The position numbers and the translations under genes were made by a program. From positions 124,001 to 188,000 of the forward strand of contig CABDWT010000001.1 in assembly GCA_901456055.1 (NCBI GenBank): a DNA stretch of 64,000 nt, given 5' to 3'. The notes beneath the pieces were generated by a model. The model did not search any database and was not told where the DNA came from. It worked only from the letters and a program-made list of their open reading frames with translations. The DNA is from Phytobacter ursingii. GTDB lineage: Bacteria > Pseudomonadota > Gammaproteobacteria > Enterobacterales > Enterobacteriaceae. This document shows, piece by piece, positions 9,011 to 21,684 of the stretch (its first letter is position 1; every line of letters starts with the position of its first letter).

Positions 9011-10213
9011 TTATTCTGCTTTTTGCGGGTGTTGATAGCCTCGCCACCAGACCAACAGGTTAAGGGCAGCGAAACTGGCGCCTGCAATACTTACCCCGGT
9101 CCAGCCTGCGTGCTGCCATGCTGATGCTGAGATAAGCGATCCGGCCGCGCCACCGACAAAATAACTGGTCATATAACCGGCAGTCAGACGGTTACGGGCT
9201 TCAGGTTTGAGGCGATAAATGACGGTCTGGTTAGTAATGTGTACCCCCTGGACGGTCAAGTCCAGGAGCAGAATCCCGATGAACAGCGCCAGTACCGAAC
9301 TTTGTCCCCAGGCGATAGCCAGCCAGGAGAGAAGCAGCAACCCCAGCGAGACGGTAGTGGTCAGGTGAGCTTTGCCTTTGTCCGCCAGGCTGCCAAAAGG
9401 ACGCGCGCCCAGTGCACCTGCAGCTCCCACCAGCCCGAACAGGCCTATCACCCCTTCGGAGAAGTTAAAGGGGGGTGACGCAAGCAGGAAGGCCATGGAA
9501 GTCCAGAGGATGCTAAAGTTGGCGAAGGAGAGGCAGCCCAGCAGGGCGCGGGTGCGCAACACTTTCTCTTTAGCAAACAGTGAGAAGATCGACCCCAGAA
9601 GCTGCGGGTAATTCAGGTGAGTGTCCTGTTTGACCTTTGGCAGACCACGCCACAACGCAATTGCCATGATGACCATCAGCACGCTGGCTACCCAGTAGAC
9701 CGTGCGCCAGCCGCCAAGGCTTGCCAGCAAGCCGGCAACGGTTCGCGCCAGCAGAATGCCCAGCAACAAGCCACTCATAATCGTGCCGATGACCTTGCCA
9801 CGTTTTTCCGGTGCGGCAAGGGTAGCGGCCAGCGGGACGAGGATTTGCGCCACTACCGAGAAAAGCCCTGTCAGCGCGGTGCCAAGAACCATCATCCCCA
9901 GCGTGGAACTGCTGGCCGTGATCAACATTCCCCCCGCAGCCAGCAGGGTCATACAGACGATGAGCCGCCTGCGCTCAAACATATCGCCCAGGGGCACCAG
10001 GAACAACAAGCCTGCGGCATAGCCGAGTTGGGCTGCGGTAACAATAAAGCCAGCCTGATCGGGGGAGAGTGAGAAGGCGCGAGCTATCGCATCGAGCAAC
10101 GGCTGCGCGTAATAGTTGCTGGCGACGGAAAGACCGGTGGCGATGGACATAAGCGCTATCAGTGCCGGGCTAAGCCCATGATGGTGTTTGTTCATTTTGC
10201 TGGAATGATTCAT
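9011..10213 (-). CDS. ygaY: MFS transporter, YgaY type
   Basis: About 400 residues with 12 predicted membrane segments, in the position of ygaY, which is a pseudogene in E. coli K-12 but appears intact here. It belongs to the major facilitator drug/sugar exporter group (VASNYYAQPLLDAIA near the start, VPLGDMFERRRLIV in the 2-3 loop, ARPFGSLADKGKAH in the 8-9 loop). The substrate is unknown. I chose the ATG at 10213; 10195 is equally possible and the open frame extends to 10321, which adds an unlikely polar N-terminus. It lies between the ygaZH remnant and proX. Confidence 0.85.
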   Translation of the reverse strand: MNHSSKMNKHHHGLSPALIALMSIATGLSVASNYYAQPLLDAIARAFSLSPDQAGFIVTAAQLGYAAGLLFLVPLGDMFERRRLIVCMTLLAAGGMLITASSSTLGMMVLGTALTGLFSVVAQILVPLAATLAAPEKRGKVIGTIMSGLLLGILLARTVAGLLASLGGWRTVYWVASVLMVIMAIALWRGLPKVKQDTHLNYPQLLGSIFSLFAKEKVLRTRALLGCLSFANFSILWTSMAFLLASPPFNFSEGVIGLFGLVGAAGALGARPFGSLADKGKAHLTTTVSLGLLLLSWLAIAWGQSSVLALFIGILLLDLTVQGVHITNQTVIYRLKPEARNRLTAGYMTSYFVGGAAGSLISASAWQHAGWTGVSIAGASFAALNLLVWWRGYQHPQKAE

Positions 10214-10339
10214 TAGCTGATTATTTTCGTGAATACCAATAATAACGAATGAGGATAAAAAGAGGGGCGGGATCGCGTGTCGGTTAGTGCGGTCAGGTGG
10301 GTGTGATGCGTTCTGATGCATTCATACTGAGGGAGAGGT

Positions 10340-10404
10340 AGCCCGGATAAGGCGCTTGCGCCGCATCCGGGATGTGTCCCCGGTAACACGTCGCTTACCG
10401 GGGC
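10340..10404. repeat. REP/BIME palindromic elements
   Basis: Two adjacent hairpins, GCCCGGATAAGGCGC...GCATCCGGG and CCCCGGTAAC...TTACCGGGG, match the REP/BIME intergenic palindromes of enterobacteria. They lie between proX and the ygaY-type gene and can stabilise the proX mRNA 3' end. Confidence 0.85.
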
Positions 10405-10458
10405 TATGGCGAAACCAGGATGCCGGGTAAACGGCGATTAAAAAACCTATTTCTTCAT

Positions 10459-11454
10459 TTACTTCTGCGCGGCCAGCGCCTCTTTCACCCAGCCGTCAAA
10501 CTGCTGCTGGTGGGCTTTGATCCAGCCATCAACATGCCCCTGAATATCTGCTTCGGAAGCGTGACCGGCATGCATCATCGCATTCTGCGCATTAATATCG
10601 GCAATCGGCAGCTTCATCACGGAGAACAATTTCGCTGCCGCCGGGTTTTTCTCGGCCCAGGCTTTATTGGCGACAATGTGCATGGTGTTGACCGGGAAAC
10701 CGTAGTTCATGCCGTTAGGTAGTTTGGTGTCGATATTTTTCTGCTCGCCCGGCAGAGAAGAGAAGGGCACCTGCAGCCAGACCACATCTTTCCCCGGTTT
10801 CAGCACATCACTGACCCAGTACGGCGTCCAGGTGTAATAGAGCACGGGTTTGCCTTCTTTGAAGCGAGTGATGGTATCGGCCATCATCGCCGCATAATTG
10901 CCCTGGTTATGCACCACGGTATTGCTCAGCCCAAAGGCGTCAATCTGGTGGTTGATCACCGCTTCACAGCCCCAGCCCGGCGTACAGCCAGTCAGGTCAG
11001 CTTTGCCGTCACCGTTGGTATCAAACAGTCTGGCGATTTTGGGATCTTTAAGCTGGTCGATACTTTTGATTTTGTACTGCTCGGCGGTTTTCTTATCGAT
11101 CAAGTACCCCTGTGCGGCGCCGGTAACGAAATCCCCCTCGCGGTAGAACTTTTTATCCCCGCCTGCTGCCGCGTACATATCATCATGCAGCGGTTGCCAG
11201 TTCACGGCGGTAAACGTCACGTCGCCCGCCGCCAGTGAGGTGTAGCCAACGTTGTAATCAACTTCGCTGGGCTTATTGACGGTGTAGCCGAGTTTTTCCA
11301 GCCCGCGGCTGACTAATAAGGTCTGGAACGCTTCTTCGGAGATGGTGCTCTGAAACGGCTGCACGGTGATGCCCTTGCCTGGCAGATCGGCCGCGAATGC
11401 GCTGGTGGAGACAAGGGTGGCAAACGCTGTGGCGAGAATGATGTTCTGTCGCAT
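10459..11454 (-). CDS. proX: Glycine betaine/proline-betaine periplasmic binding protein ProX
   Basis: 331 residues with a cleavable signal peptide (cleavage after AFA, before [10 protein letters not shown]). It captures betaine in the periplasm and delivers it to ProVW under osmotic stress. The Trp-rich ligand cage expected of ProX is present ([24 protein letters not shown]). It is last gene of proVWX, separated from proW by an unusually long 196-base gap that carries an ERIC element. Confidence 0.97.
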   Translation of the reverse strand: MRQNIILATAFATLVSTSAFAADLPGKGITVQPFQSTISEEAFQTLLVSRGLEKLGYTVNKPSEVDYNVGYTSLAAGDVTFTAVNWQPLHDDMYAAAGGDKKFYREGDFVTGAAQGYLIDKKTAEQYKIKSIDQLKDPKIARLFDTNGDGKADLTGCTPGWGCEAVINHQIDAFGLSNTVVHNQGNYAAMMADTITRFKEGKPVLYYTWTPYWVSDVLKPGKDVVWLQVPFSSLPGEQKNIDTKLPNGMNYGFPVNTMHIVANKAWAEKNPAAAKLFSVMKLPIADINAQNAMMHAGHASEADIQGHVDGWIKAHQQQFDGWVKEALAAQK

Positions 11455-11475
11455 CGTTGTTATTCCTTAATTTGA

Positions 11476-11598
11476 CGCCCTTCATACTTCACGTCGCAGA
11501 TGTATTGACGTTCTCGTTCACCCCGGTCACCGACTTCTGTAAGTTCCCGGGGTTCACTGCAGCGTCGCTTTCCTGCAACGTGAATGATTGTGGGCAAA
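11476..11598. repeat. ERIC element between proW and proX
   Basis: About 123 bases match the enterobacterial repetitive intergenic consensus. Read on the minus strand it contains GTGAACCCCGGGAACTTACA and AAGTCGGTGACCGGGGTGAACG, the two classic ERIC primer regions, and ends in TGAAGTATGAAGGGC. It sits inside the proVWX transcript, where its hairpin can affect mRNA processing. A second GC-rich hairpin (CGCCCGGAAA/TTTCCGGGCG, about 11614-11641) follows it toward proW. Confidence 0.85.
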
Positions 11599-11650
11599 AA
11601 TGTGAGCGTTAGCTCGCCCGGAAAGCCTGTGTTTCCGGGCGGCTGCATCG

Positions 11651-12712
11651 TTACTTAATGAACGGGCGAGTAATTAACCCAAGCGGGCCGGTGCTGTACC
11701 AGCGACGATTACCCCGGCTGCGGGCATCGCGGCCCATCGCCTGTGTCAGGCGGTCGAGGATGATGGCGAGGATAACAATCCCCACGCCACCGACGGTTGC
11801 CAGCCCCATATCGAGACGGCCGATACCGCGAAGTACCATCTGGCCAAGCCCGCCGACGGCGATCATCGATGCGATCACTACCATGGAGAGGGCAAGCATA
11901 AGCGTCTGGTTGATCCCCGCCATAATGGTGGGCATGGCCAGTGGTAACTGTACTTTGAACAGCATCTGACGCGGACTGGCGCCAAATGAACGTGATGCTT
12001 CAATCAAATCTTCCGGTACCTGGTTAATCCCCAGGATCGTCAACCGCACCACCGGGGGAAGAGCAAAGATAATGGTCACGACCACACCCGGTACGTTGCC
12101 GATACCAAACAGCATGACAATTGGCACCAGATAGACAAACGCGGGCGTCGTCTGCATGGCATCGAGCAGGGGACGGATTATCTTCGCCGCACGTTCGCTG
12201 CGCGCCAGCCAGATACCAAGCGGTAAGCCGATAATGATGCAAAACAGCAGGGCGGTCAGTACCAGTGCCAGCGTGACCATCGCCTGCGACCAGGCGCCGA
12301 TTGCGCCGATTAAAATCAGTGACACCAGCGCTGCGATGCCCATTCCGGCACTGCTGATTTGCCAGGCGATCAATGAAAAGACGATGATCGCCACCGGCGC
12401 TGGCATGCCCAGCAGTAATTGCTGAAAGGCACTTAAAATGTAATCTACCGGTACGCGGATGCCCTGGAACACCGGACGGAAGTGGGTGACGACCCAGTCG
12501 ATCCCCTGCGTGACCCAGTTGTCCAGCGGGATCAGCGTCTTATGGAACGGATCCATAATATTGAAATGCTCTGGTGCAGGCGTCGGGGCGTTGGCGAGCC
12601 AGTCGGCTCCGCTGCCGTCCGTCGGTGCCGGGGATGATCCCCATGCATCAGTCGATTGTGCCGCGCTGTCGGTTGCTGGTGCGCTCTCCCACGGGTTATT
12701 TTGATCAGCCAT
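11651..12712 (-). CDS. proW: Glycine betaine/proline ABC permease ProW
   Basis: 353 residues. The long hydrophilic N-terminal region (about 100 residues, rich in Ala, Ser, Pro and Asp) typical of ProW is followed by membrane helices of the BPD-transporter type, with the EAA loop ([20 protein letters not shown]) that contacts the ATPase. It forms the membrane channel of the betaine importer. Its start overlaps the end of proV by 8 bases, so the two are coupled. Confidence 0.97.
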   Translation of the reverse strand: MADQNNPWESAPATDSAAQSTDAWGSSPAPTDGSGADWLANAPTPAPEHFNIMDPFHKTLIPLDNWVTQGIDWVVTHFRPVFQGIRVPVDYILSAFQQLLLGMPAPVAIIVFSLIAWQISSAGMGIAALVSLILIGAIGAWSQAMVTLALVLTALLFCIIIGLPLGIWLARSERAAKIIRPLLDAMQTTPAFVYLVPIVMLFGIGNVPGVVVTIIFALPPVVRLTILGINQVPEDLIEASRSFGASPRQMLFKVQLPLAMPTIMAGINQTLMLALSMVVIASMIAVGGLGQMVLRGIGRLDMGLATVGGVGIVILAIILDRLTQAMGRDARSRGNRRWYSTGPLGLITRPFIK

Positions 12713-13907
12713 TGTTTGCCCCCTCGCGATCTAAAGCCTGTAGCAGCATCCGTTTGGAGATGATGCCGACGTACTGTTGTTCTTCACCGACCACGGGTAC
12801 CGCGCAGGGTGCCTGGCCAACATGAGAGAGCAATTCGCTGAGCGGCGTTTCCGCTTCCACGGCAAGCGGGGAATCGATTAACGCCGCATCGATACCCTGG
12901 TTCTGGCTCAGCGCCGTTTTCAGAGAATCGATGGAGACAATGCCGACAAATTTATTTCCGCGTTCAATGACATAACCGTATTCACGGTCTTCATCCTGCA
13001 ACATTTTCAGTGCTGAGCGTGGGCCAAAACCTGGCGTTCTGCGGATAAGGCCAACCGGTGTGCGACGGGCAATATCTTTTGCGCTAAATACCTGGCTAAT
13101 ATCCACGCCACGGAAGAAGGTTCGCACATAATCATTTGCCGGATTATTTAATATTTCATCCGGTGTTCCGACCTGAACGACTTCGCCGTTTTGCATAATT
13201 GCAATCCGATCGCCAATACGCATTGCTTCATCCAGATCGTGGGAAATAAATACCACGGTACGTTGATGGCGCGACTGTAATTTCACCAGCTCATCCTGCA
13301 TCTCGGTACGAATTAATGGATCGAGTGCTGAGAAGGCTTCATCCATTAATAGAATATCGGGATTGATGGCTAATGCGCGGGCCAGACCCACACGCTGGCG
13401 CATACCGCCAGAGAGTTCATCAGGATAGGCATGGGCATAATTTTCCAGCCCGACCTGACGTAATGCGTCTAATGCTTTTTCCTGACGTTCGCTGGCGCTG
13501 ACGCCTGCTAATTCCATGCCAAACGCAGTGTTATTTAACACTGTCATATGCGGCATCAGGGCGAATGACTGGAAGACCATCGCAATCTTTTTCCTGCGCA
13601 CCTCACGGAGTTCAGCATCAGATATTTTGGCGATATCCACGCCATCAATCAGTACCTGCCCGCGGGTGGGTTCAATCAGGCGATTGAGAAGGCGTACCAT
13701 TGTGGACTTACCCGAACCGGATAATCCCATGATGACAAATATCTCGCCTTCTTCAATGGCCAGACTGGCGTCTTTAACGCCAAGCGATAGCCCTGTTTTT
13801 TCCAGAATTTGTTCTTTCGAAAGTCCTTTTTCGATATATTTGAAAGCTCGCTGCGGATGCTCACCAAATACTTTGTAAAGGTTTTTAACTTCTAATTTAA
13901 TTGCCAT
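12705..13907 (-). CDS. proV: Glycine betaine/proline ABC ATPase ProV
   Basis: 400 residues. Walker A is GLSGSGKST, the ABC signature is [14 protein letters not shown], Walker B is [12 protein letters not shown], and the switch His lies in VFISHD. Two C-terminal CBS domains (about 280-390) act as the ionic-strength sensor in this family. It powers ProWX uptake of glycine betaine and proline betaine. It is first gene of the operon, with the osmoregulated promoter region upstream. Confidence 0.97.
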   Translation of the reverse strand: MAIKLEVKNLYKVFGEHPQRAFKYIEKGLSKEQILEKTGLSLGVKDASLAIEEGEIFVIMGLSGSGKSTMVRLLNRLIEPTRGQVLIDGVDIAKISDAELREVRRKKIAMVFQSFALMPHMTVLNNTAFGMELAGVSASERQEKALDALRQVGLENYAHAYPDELSGGMRQRVGLARALAINPDILLMDEAFSALDPLIRTEMQDELVKLQSRHQRTVVFISHDLDEAMRIGDRIAIMQNGEVVQVGTPDEILNNPANDYVRTFFRGVDISQVFSAKDIARRTPVGLIRRTPGFGPRSALKMLQDEDREYGYVIERGNKFVGIVSIDSLKTALSQNQGIDAALIDSPLAVEAETPLSELLSHVGQAPCAVPVVGEEQQYVGIISKRMLLQALDREGANNG

Positions 13908-14321
13908 GCAATAGAACGGTTCCTGTTATTTATTTATGTCGATATGTTACCTGATGCGAATAATTGACCGCGTATACCCTAACATACTGAGATTCTGTGA
14001 CAACCCTCTGTTCCCGTATTCGCGGAATTTGACAAGTGCGAAATCGCCTGAATTTCCCGTGAAATAAGGGCTGAGCGGTGGTTGAATTTTTATGAGATTT
14101 TTCTCGTTTTGGCGTTGAATGTTGATATTGCACACGTTGTTTCAGCAGAATATGACGGGAGAATGACGCCGGAAATAAGGATGAATATTCGCAGATAGGG
14201 TGGGGGAATTTTATTTGCCAGGTAACAGTCCCGGATAGCGGCGTAAACGCCTTATCCGGGCTACAAAACCGTAGCCCCGGTAAGCGCAGCGCCACCGGGG
14301 ATATTTCAGCTTACTGGAACA
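13908..14321. promoter_or_regulatory. proU upstream regulatory region
   Basis: About 410 bases between proV and nrdF, both on the minus strand. The half next to proV is AT-rich and is where osmoregulated, H-NS-repressed proU promoters lie in E. coli and Salmonella; the same H-NS silencing also extends into proV in those species. I cannot assign exact -35/-10 elements. The part next to nrdF contains REP elements. Confidence 0.5.
14229..14304. repeat. REP/BIME palindromes after nrdF
   Basis: Two hairpins, TCCCGGATAGCGGC...GCCTTATCCGGG and GTAGCCCCGGTAAGC...CCACCGGGG, of the same REP type as near proX. They follow the nrdF stop codon and probably stabilise or end the nrdHIEF transcript. Confidence 0.85.
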
Positions 14322-17411
<3,090 letters not shown>

Positions 17412-17439
<28 letters not shown>

Positions 17440-17822
17440 AATTCGCTCACTCCTTTACGCACGTTTTCAATATCCTGTTGTGTTCCCATCAGCTCAAAAC
17501 GATAGAGAAACGGCACGTCGCATTTCTGCGAGACCACATCGCCCGCTCGCCCGTAGGCCTCACCAAAGTTTCGGTTGCCGGACGCAATCACCCCGCGAAT
17601 TAACGCGCGGTTTTGCGGATCGTTGAGAAAACGGATGACCTGTCGGGGGACGGCGCCTGCCGTTCCTCCCCCGCCGTAGCTGGGAACAATCAGAATGTAA
17701 GGTTCGTCTACCCGAACACGCTCGCGCTCGTTCAGTGGAATGCGTATTGCGGGTAACCCCAATCGCTCAATAAACCGCAATGTGTTTTCCGAGCTGCTGG
17801 AGAAGTAGACGAGGATGCTCAC
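17412..17822 (-). CDS. nrdI: NrdI flavodoxin-like protein
   Basis: 136 residues, typical Nrd[15 protein letters not shown] is the FMN phosphate-binding loop and PSYGGGG the second flavin loop. NrdI supplies the oxidant for assembling the dimanganese-tyrosyl cofactor in NrdF. It overlaps nrdH by 4 bases and nrdE by 28 bases. Confidence 0.96.
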
Positions 17823-18064
17823 GCGCTGGCCACACGCGGCGCGGTATGCAGACGGTTAATCATATCCGGGCGGAAACCAGACCACCGCGTTTCACCTGCA
17901 ACCACGACCGGTAACTGACGAAAACCCATTGCGCGCAGTTCATCCGCAGCCTCCGGAACCAGATCGACGTTCACCATTTCGAATTCAAGGCCACGGCTCT
18001 CCATCGCCCGTTTTGTGGCGTGGCACTGTACACAGTCATTTCGAGTGTAAATAGTAATGCGCAT
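17819..18064 (-). CDS. nrdH: NrdH glutaredoxin-like electron donor
   Basis: 81 residues from [10 protein letters not shown], matching E. coli NrdH; an upstream ATG at 18079 would add five residues. It contains the redox CVQC motif and the thioredoxin-like WSGFRPDM C-terminal region through which NrdH is reduced by thioredoxin reductase. It reduces NrdE. It is first gene of nrdHIEF. Confidence 0.95.
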   Translation of the reverse strand: MRITIYTRNDCVQCHATKRAMESRGLEFEMVNVDLVPEAADELRAMGFRQLPVVVAGETRWSGFRPDMINRLHTAPRVASA

Positions 18065-18135
18065 GATTCGTGTTTCCATTTAAAATAAGAAAACGGCGCG
18101 AAGGTTCGCGTCAGTCGTGTGTTTGTTGCTAACAG

Positions 18136-18182
18136 GAATACTAGATGTAGTTAATAAAACTTTCAACCACACAACATATAGG
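18136..18182 (-). promoter_or_regulatory. Probable NrdR boxes upstream of nrdH
   Basis: Two imperfect palindromes, CACACAACATATAGG (about 18165-18182) and AATACTAGATGTAGTT (about 18136-18151), resemble the paired 16-bp NrdR boxes and are about three helical turns apart, as in E. coli nrdHIEF. NrdR represses all reductase operons. This is assigned by eye from the consensus. Confidence 0.5.
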
Positions 18183-18261
18183 AAATTAAGATAAGTTTTT
18201 CCGGGTTGATGAGCGCAACGAGGAGGGCGTGGTGTATGCGTAAAACATGCCTGCTGGCAAT

Positions 18262-18294
18262 AAAAAACCCCGCACGTGCATCACGTCCGGGGTT
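18262..18294 (-). terminator. Terminator after ygaM
   Basis: An AACCCCG...CGGGGTT hairpin is followed on the minus strand by a T run, just past the ygaM stop. It separates ygaM from nrdHIEF. Confidence 0.8.
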
Positions 18295-18316
18295 GAGGAG
18301 GGGAGAGTAAACGGGA

Positions 18317-18643
18317 TTAACGGCGGTTACAAATCAGCGCGCCCAGGAAAATCCCGACGGCGGCGACGGCTCCCAGTGCATAGACCGGATTCTCTTTAAC
18401 ATAGGAACTTGCACAGCTTACCGCGTCACGGGCTGCCTGATGTGCAGGTGTCCGACCATGCAGACGCGCCCGGGTCTCTCTTAACAGCGCCTGCGCTTTA
18501 CGACGCGCGGTGTCCGCTTCGTCTTTTGCATCGCTACCCAGAGACTTCAGCACATCTTCCAGGCTATCAGCCAGTTTGTGAACATCATTCTGGATATCCT
18601 GAACGCCATCATCTACATCACTGCGATTAGGTCTGTTAAACAT
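18317..18643 (-). CDS. ygaM: YgaM, ElaB/YqjD/DUF883-family membrane-anchored ribosome-binding type protein
   Basis: About 108 residues from MFNRPNR, chosen because AAGGAGG lies just upstream; the open frame extends to 18706. An acidic and charged helical N-terminal part (VDDGVQDIQNDVHKLADSLE) precedes one C-terminal transmembrane helix (YALGAVAAVGIFLGALI). The family is tail-anchored in the inner membrane, and its members YqjD and ElaB bind ribosomes in stationary phase. The role of YgaM itself is not established. Confidence 0.92.
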   Translation of the reverse strand: MFNRPNRSDVDDGVQDIQNDVHKLADSLEDVLKSLGSDAKDEADTARRKAQALLRETRARLHGRTPAHQAARDAVSCASSYVKENPVYALGAVAAVGIFLGALICNRR

Positions 18644-18806
18644 CGGATCCTCCTTTGTTTTCGATGTGAATTTCAGTTTAGACCATAATTTTGTGCAGCT
18701 AATCACCGAAACGGCATTTGCCCTCGTTTATGGACTTTTCTGAAAGCGTTGCTAATGCTGAGTAATGTAAGGTTGCGATGCAGTAAAAAGATGACGAGGA
18801 AAAAAT

Positions 18807-19151
18807 ATGTATTTACGACCCGATGAGGTGGCACGCGTTCTTGAGAAAGTGGGATTTAAAATGGATGTCGCTACACCGAAGACCTATGGTTATCGCCGTG
18901 GGGATAATTACGTGTATGTTAACCGAGAGGCGCGGATGGGACGTACAGCGCTAATCATTCACCCCACGCTAAAAGAACGAAGTCTGTCCCTTGCGGAACC
19001 TGCCTCGGAAATCAAGACGTGCGATCACTATCAAAACTTCCCGTTATATTTAGGCGGGGACGCGCAGGAACATTACGGTATTCCCCATGGTTTCAGTTCC
19101 CGACTGGCGCTTGAGCGTTTTTTATCGGGCCTGTTCGGCGAGTTTCAATAA
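18807..19151 (+). CDS. ygaC: Conserved protein YgaC
   Basis: 114 residues, matching E. coli YgaC in length and sequence ([17 protein letters not shown]...). It belongs to DUF2002, a small soluble family of unknown function, reported as Fur-regulated in E. coli. It has a clear AGGA-type ribosome site and lies divergently from ygaM. Confidence 0.93.
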   Translation: MYLRPDEVARVLEKVGFKMDVATPKTYGYRRGDNYVYVNREARMGRTALIIHPTLKERSLSLAEPASEIKTCDHYQNFPLYLGGDAQEHYGIPHGFSSRLALERFLSGLFGEFQ

Positions 19152-19183
19152 ACAGTGACAGGCACAGGCCTGTCGCTCTACCC

Positions 19184-19630
19184 TCAAGCTTTCGCCTGCT
19201 GAAAGCTCACACCAAACAGACGGCGGCAGTAATCCAGGAAGTAGCCATATAGCGCGCCCATCAGCATTGACAGTACCGCATTTGAACTCACCGCTGCGAC
19301 AATTTGATGCCAGTCGGCGCCGACAGTCAGCAAAATAGCGACATATACCGGTGACTGGAAGGTGACATAGGCTACAACATCGGCCAGCGTCCGCATCCCG
19401 CTTTTCGGGCTAATACGGCGGGCATAACGCATGATCGCATCACGATACAGACCATAAGGCCAGGCAATAATAATGTTGACCGGAATAGCAACCAGACGTG
19501 ATGAAAGTGACTGCTCGAAGGTCATTCCAGAGAGGAATATTTCAATGAGCATGTTCACTACCGAACAATAGACAACCATTGCAAAGGTGTCTGCCACGGC
19601 ATGACGCAGGCGGGACTGCGAAGAGAACAT
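19184..19630 (-). CDS. alaE: L-alanine exporter AlaE
   Basis: 148 residues from [20 protein letters not shown], matching E. coli AlaE (149). Four hydrophobic segments fit the known topology and the segment [15 protein letters not shown] is diagnostic. It exports L-alanine to prevent toxic accumulation, is induced by alanine and controlled by Lrp in E. coli. The open frame extends upstream to 19738, but that extension is not conserved. stpA, its neighbour in E. coli, is not next to it here. Confidence 0.94.
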   Translation of the reverse strand: MFSSQSRLRHAVADTFAMVVYCSVVNMLIEIFLSGMTFEQSLSSRLVAIPVNIIIAWPYGLYRDAIMRYARRISPKSGMRTLADVVAYVTFQSPVYVAILLTVGADWHQIVAAVSSNAVLSMLMGALYGYFLDYCRRLFGVSFQQAKA

Positions 19631-20104
19631 GGTACTGCTCCTTGAAAAGATAAAATAAGCTGATACCGGACGGTAACTAGCAGTTTGCGGTAGTTCATTT
19701 TGTGGTGCTAGATTATCTGTCTGGATATAAACTAACAACTAGCTAATAATTTTTATTTATTTTGTTTTTCTGGATAAATCGCTCTGCTTTTGTCTGTTTT
19801 TTGCGCATTTCATTATTTTTGTTGGGGTGGCAAATAAAAGTATTTAATATCATTAGCTTATGGATGACTTGTGAAGTTATTCACAAAACCACGCATCGTG
19901 GCAATAACCACTTTCAGCAAACAATCCTTTCGCTGTGTTCGCAATTCAAGTAGTAGCATTTTTTATGCTAAACAAACGCTTTTGCCAGTGTTAAATGCTG
20001 TTTATCTGACTGGGTAAGTATGCGGATTCTTTGCATAAAGAAAGGTGATGGAGTGTGGGGAACAGAGAGTAAGTTGCGGTGAGGGGCTCACCGCAAAAAG
20101 GGGG
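19631..20104. other. Gene-free AT-rich region where E. coli has stpA-ygaP-ygaV
   Basis: About 470 bases without a convincing gene; short frames on both strands lack ribosome sites and family features. It includes the alaE promoter. An inverted repeat TGCGGTGA/TCACCGCA (about 20075-20094) follows the YodC-like gene, but the T run is on the wrong side for a standard terminator. Confidence 0.45.
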
Positions 20105-20284
20105 TTAGCAGACGCCGAAATCGCCCTCTTCTTTATAAAGAGAGACGTCAGCCGTTTTGAGCGTAATTTTTTCTGCCGCGTCATTGTGCACCGGTACGGC
20201 GACAATTTGGTCCTCATGCACTTCAATGACTTTTAGCTTCGGCCCGCCGATACGCGGCTGCACAACATCACCAACACTAATCAT
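20105..20284 (-). CDS. Small YodC-like (DUF2158) protein
   Basis: 59 residues, MISVGDVVQPRIGGP..., with AAGGAGG ideally placed before the ATG. The N-terminal VGDVVQPRIGGPKLKVIEV matches the pattern of DUF2158/YodC proteins (small SH3-like fold; role unknown). It sits between alaE and yqaE in the place of stpA-ygaP-ygaV of E. coli. Coding status is well supported by the ribosome site and family-like N-terminus; the function is unknown. Confidence 0.7.
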   Translation of the reverse strand: MISVGDVVQPRIGGPKLKVIEVHEDQIVAVPVHNDAAEKITLKTADVSLYKEEGDFGVC

Positions 20285-20498
20285 ATTGTCCTCCTTAATT
20301 CCTTGTCATTAAACCTTAGCGCGAACTGCCCACAAGGTACAGTTGGGCCTGATTATGGTTGCTATTGATGAAATGTTGTTTTGCGTAAAAGAGGGTAAAA
20401 GCACAAGGCATCGCTGGCGGCGCTATATAAAAAGACTAACCTTTAAAATTAAATGCTTTTTTTACAATCACCTGCATGTGTATCGCAATGGAGTAGTT

Positions 20499-20657
20499 AT
20501 GGGTTTTTGGCGTATTATTTTTACAATTATTCTTCCCCCGCTGGGCGTACTCATTGGCAAAGGCTTTGGCTGGGCTTTTATTCTCAATGTTATTCTGACG
20601 CTGCTTGGCTATTTCCCCGGTTTGATTCACGCTTTCTGGGTCCAGTTACGTGACTAA
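20499..20657 (+). CDS. yqaE: PMP3-family membrane peptide YqaE
   Basis: 52 residues, MGFWRIIFTIILPP..., almost identical to E. coli YqaE. It is two hydrophobic segments of the PMP3/UPF0057 family, small stress-linked inner-membrane proteins, with the signature PPLGVLIGKGFGWAF. In-frame ATGs upstream are ignored because this start matches the family exactly. kbp (ygaU), next to it in E. coli, is not found downstream. Confidence 0.94.
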   Translation: MGFWRIIFTIILPPLGVLIGKGFGWAFILNVILTLLGYFPGLIHAFWVQLRD

Positions 20658-20663
20658 CAGGCG

Positions 20664-20686
20664 AAGGGCGAGGTCATTCGCCCTTA
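20664..20686 (+). terminator. Hairpin after yqaE
   Basis: AAGGGCGA...TCGCCCTT stem followed by TATGTTTTC, just past the yqaE stop codon; a probable terminator. Confidence 0.6.
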
Positions 20687-20803
20687 TGTTTTCATAACTC
20701 ATTGTTAAATCCGTATTTCCTCCTGTTTTTTGTGCAAATCCGTAAAGTTCTTCGCCGTTGAGACGATAAAAAATACGTTTGGCATTAATTCTAAGGAGAA
20801 GAG

Positions 20804-21652
20804 ATGAGCATTAAGGATGTCAGTTCGATGGCCAGTTTGAGGGCTATGCCTGCTACCCGCCAGGAAACGATACATGCCATGACGGGAAAAAACGTTGATC
20901 CTGTGGATTCCTTTGAGGTTAGCCTGTCGCCGGAAGCGATGGCGCAAGCGAGGGATAATTCAACGCCGCCGACTCAGGAGGAGAGGGACGCGAGCGCCCG
21001 TGAGGTACTCAACCTGCGTAATCAGGCGATAGCGCGTATGCCAACGGGGCCGAGTCTTGCGAGTGATTTCTATACCGATCCCGCCACCGCCAATGACGCG
21101 GTCAGTTTTCAGGCCTTTTTCCAGAACGCCACGGTTAGCGCCGATGAGATGGCTGACGCACTGCATAAAGCCCTGAGCTCCCCAACCCAAAGTGGGGATT
21201 ACACCACCAATGCGATGGATCTGGCCTTAACCCAGGCCAAATTGAATCTGGTGGTGCAGAAGTATGTGACGACGGATTATCAGAATGAGGCCAGCGCATT
21301 TGTTGCCCGGTTTATTGGTGAGAAGTCGTCACAGGCCGATCAGATGACCAAAGTGGTCCTCACTCAGGCGAACAGATTGTCAGAAAGCCTTGGGGATCGC
21401 GACCAGGCTCAGCATCATCAGGATGCCATCGCGCAACTGACGGAAGGCACGCATCCTTCTCAGAAGATCCGCAACGAAATGCTGAGCCTCACCGCCAGCA
21501 CGACAGACAGTGAGGCCTGGTTTTCATCAATTAATAACTGGGTTGAGCAAAACCGTTCGTTGCCGTACATCCTTGAAATCGAGAAAGGCCATATCAGCGC
21601 ACTACATGAACAGTGGCAGAGTTTTGTCGCGGACCTGAAAACGGATGTCTAA
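20804..21652 (+). CDS. Unknown 282-residue soluble helical protein
   Basis: Preceded by an excellent ribosome site (AAGGAGAAGAG), with core-like codon use. I do not recognise the family. Visible traits: a Ser/Met-rich start without a signal peptide; FEVSLSPEAMAQAR near residue 37, which resembles the VSLSxEA segments common in flagellar and export-associated proteins; then long amphipathic helices to the end, no Cys, and no membrane segment. Repeated Asn/Gln/Asp-rich stretches suggest a soluble, perhaps secreted or surface-associated protein. It stands alone, between yqaE and an SDR gene on the opposite strand. Confidence 0.75.
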   Translation: MSIKDVSSMASLRAMPATRQETIHAMTGKNVDPVDSFEVSLSPEAMAQARDNSTPPTQEERDASAREVLNLRNQAIARMPTGPSLASDFYTDPATANDAVSFQAFFQNATVSADEMADALHKALSSPTQSGDYTTNAMDLALTQAKLNLVVQKYVTTDYQNEASAFVARFIGEKSSQADQMTKVVLTQANRLSESLGDRDQAQHHQDAIAQLTEGTHPSQKIRNEMLSLTASTTDSEAWFSSINNWVEQNRSLPYILEIEKGHISALHEQWQSFVADLKTDV

Positions 21653-21684
21653 TCCACCGTCCCTCATTGACGGATGAGGGGCGA

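Noticed and set aside
11460-11648. 62-codon minus frame between proX and proW
   Set aside because: It consists almost entirely of the ERIC repeat and hairpin sequence.
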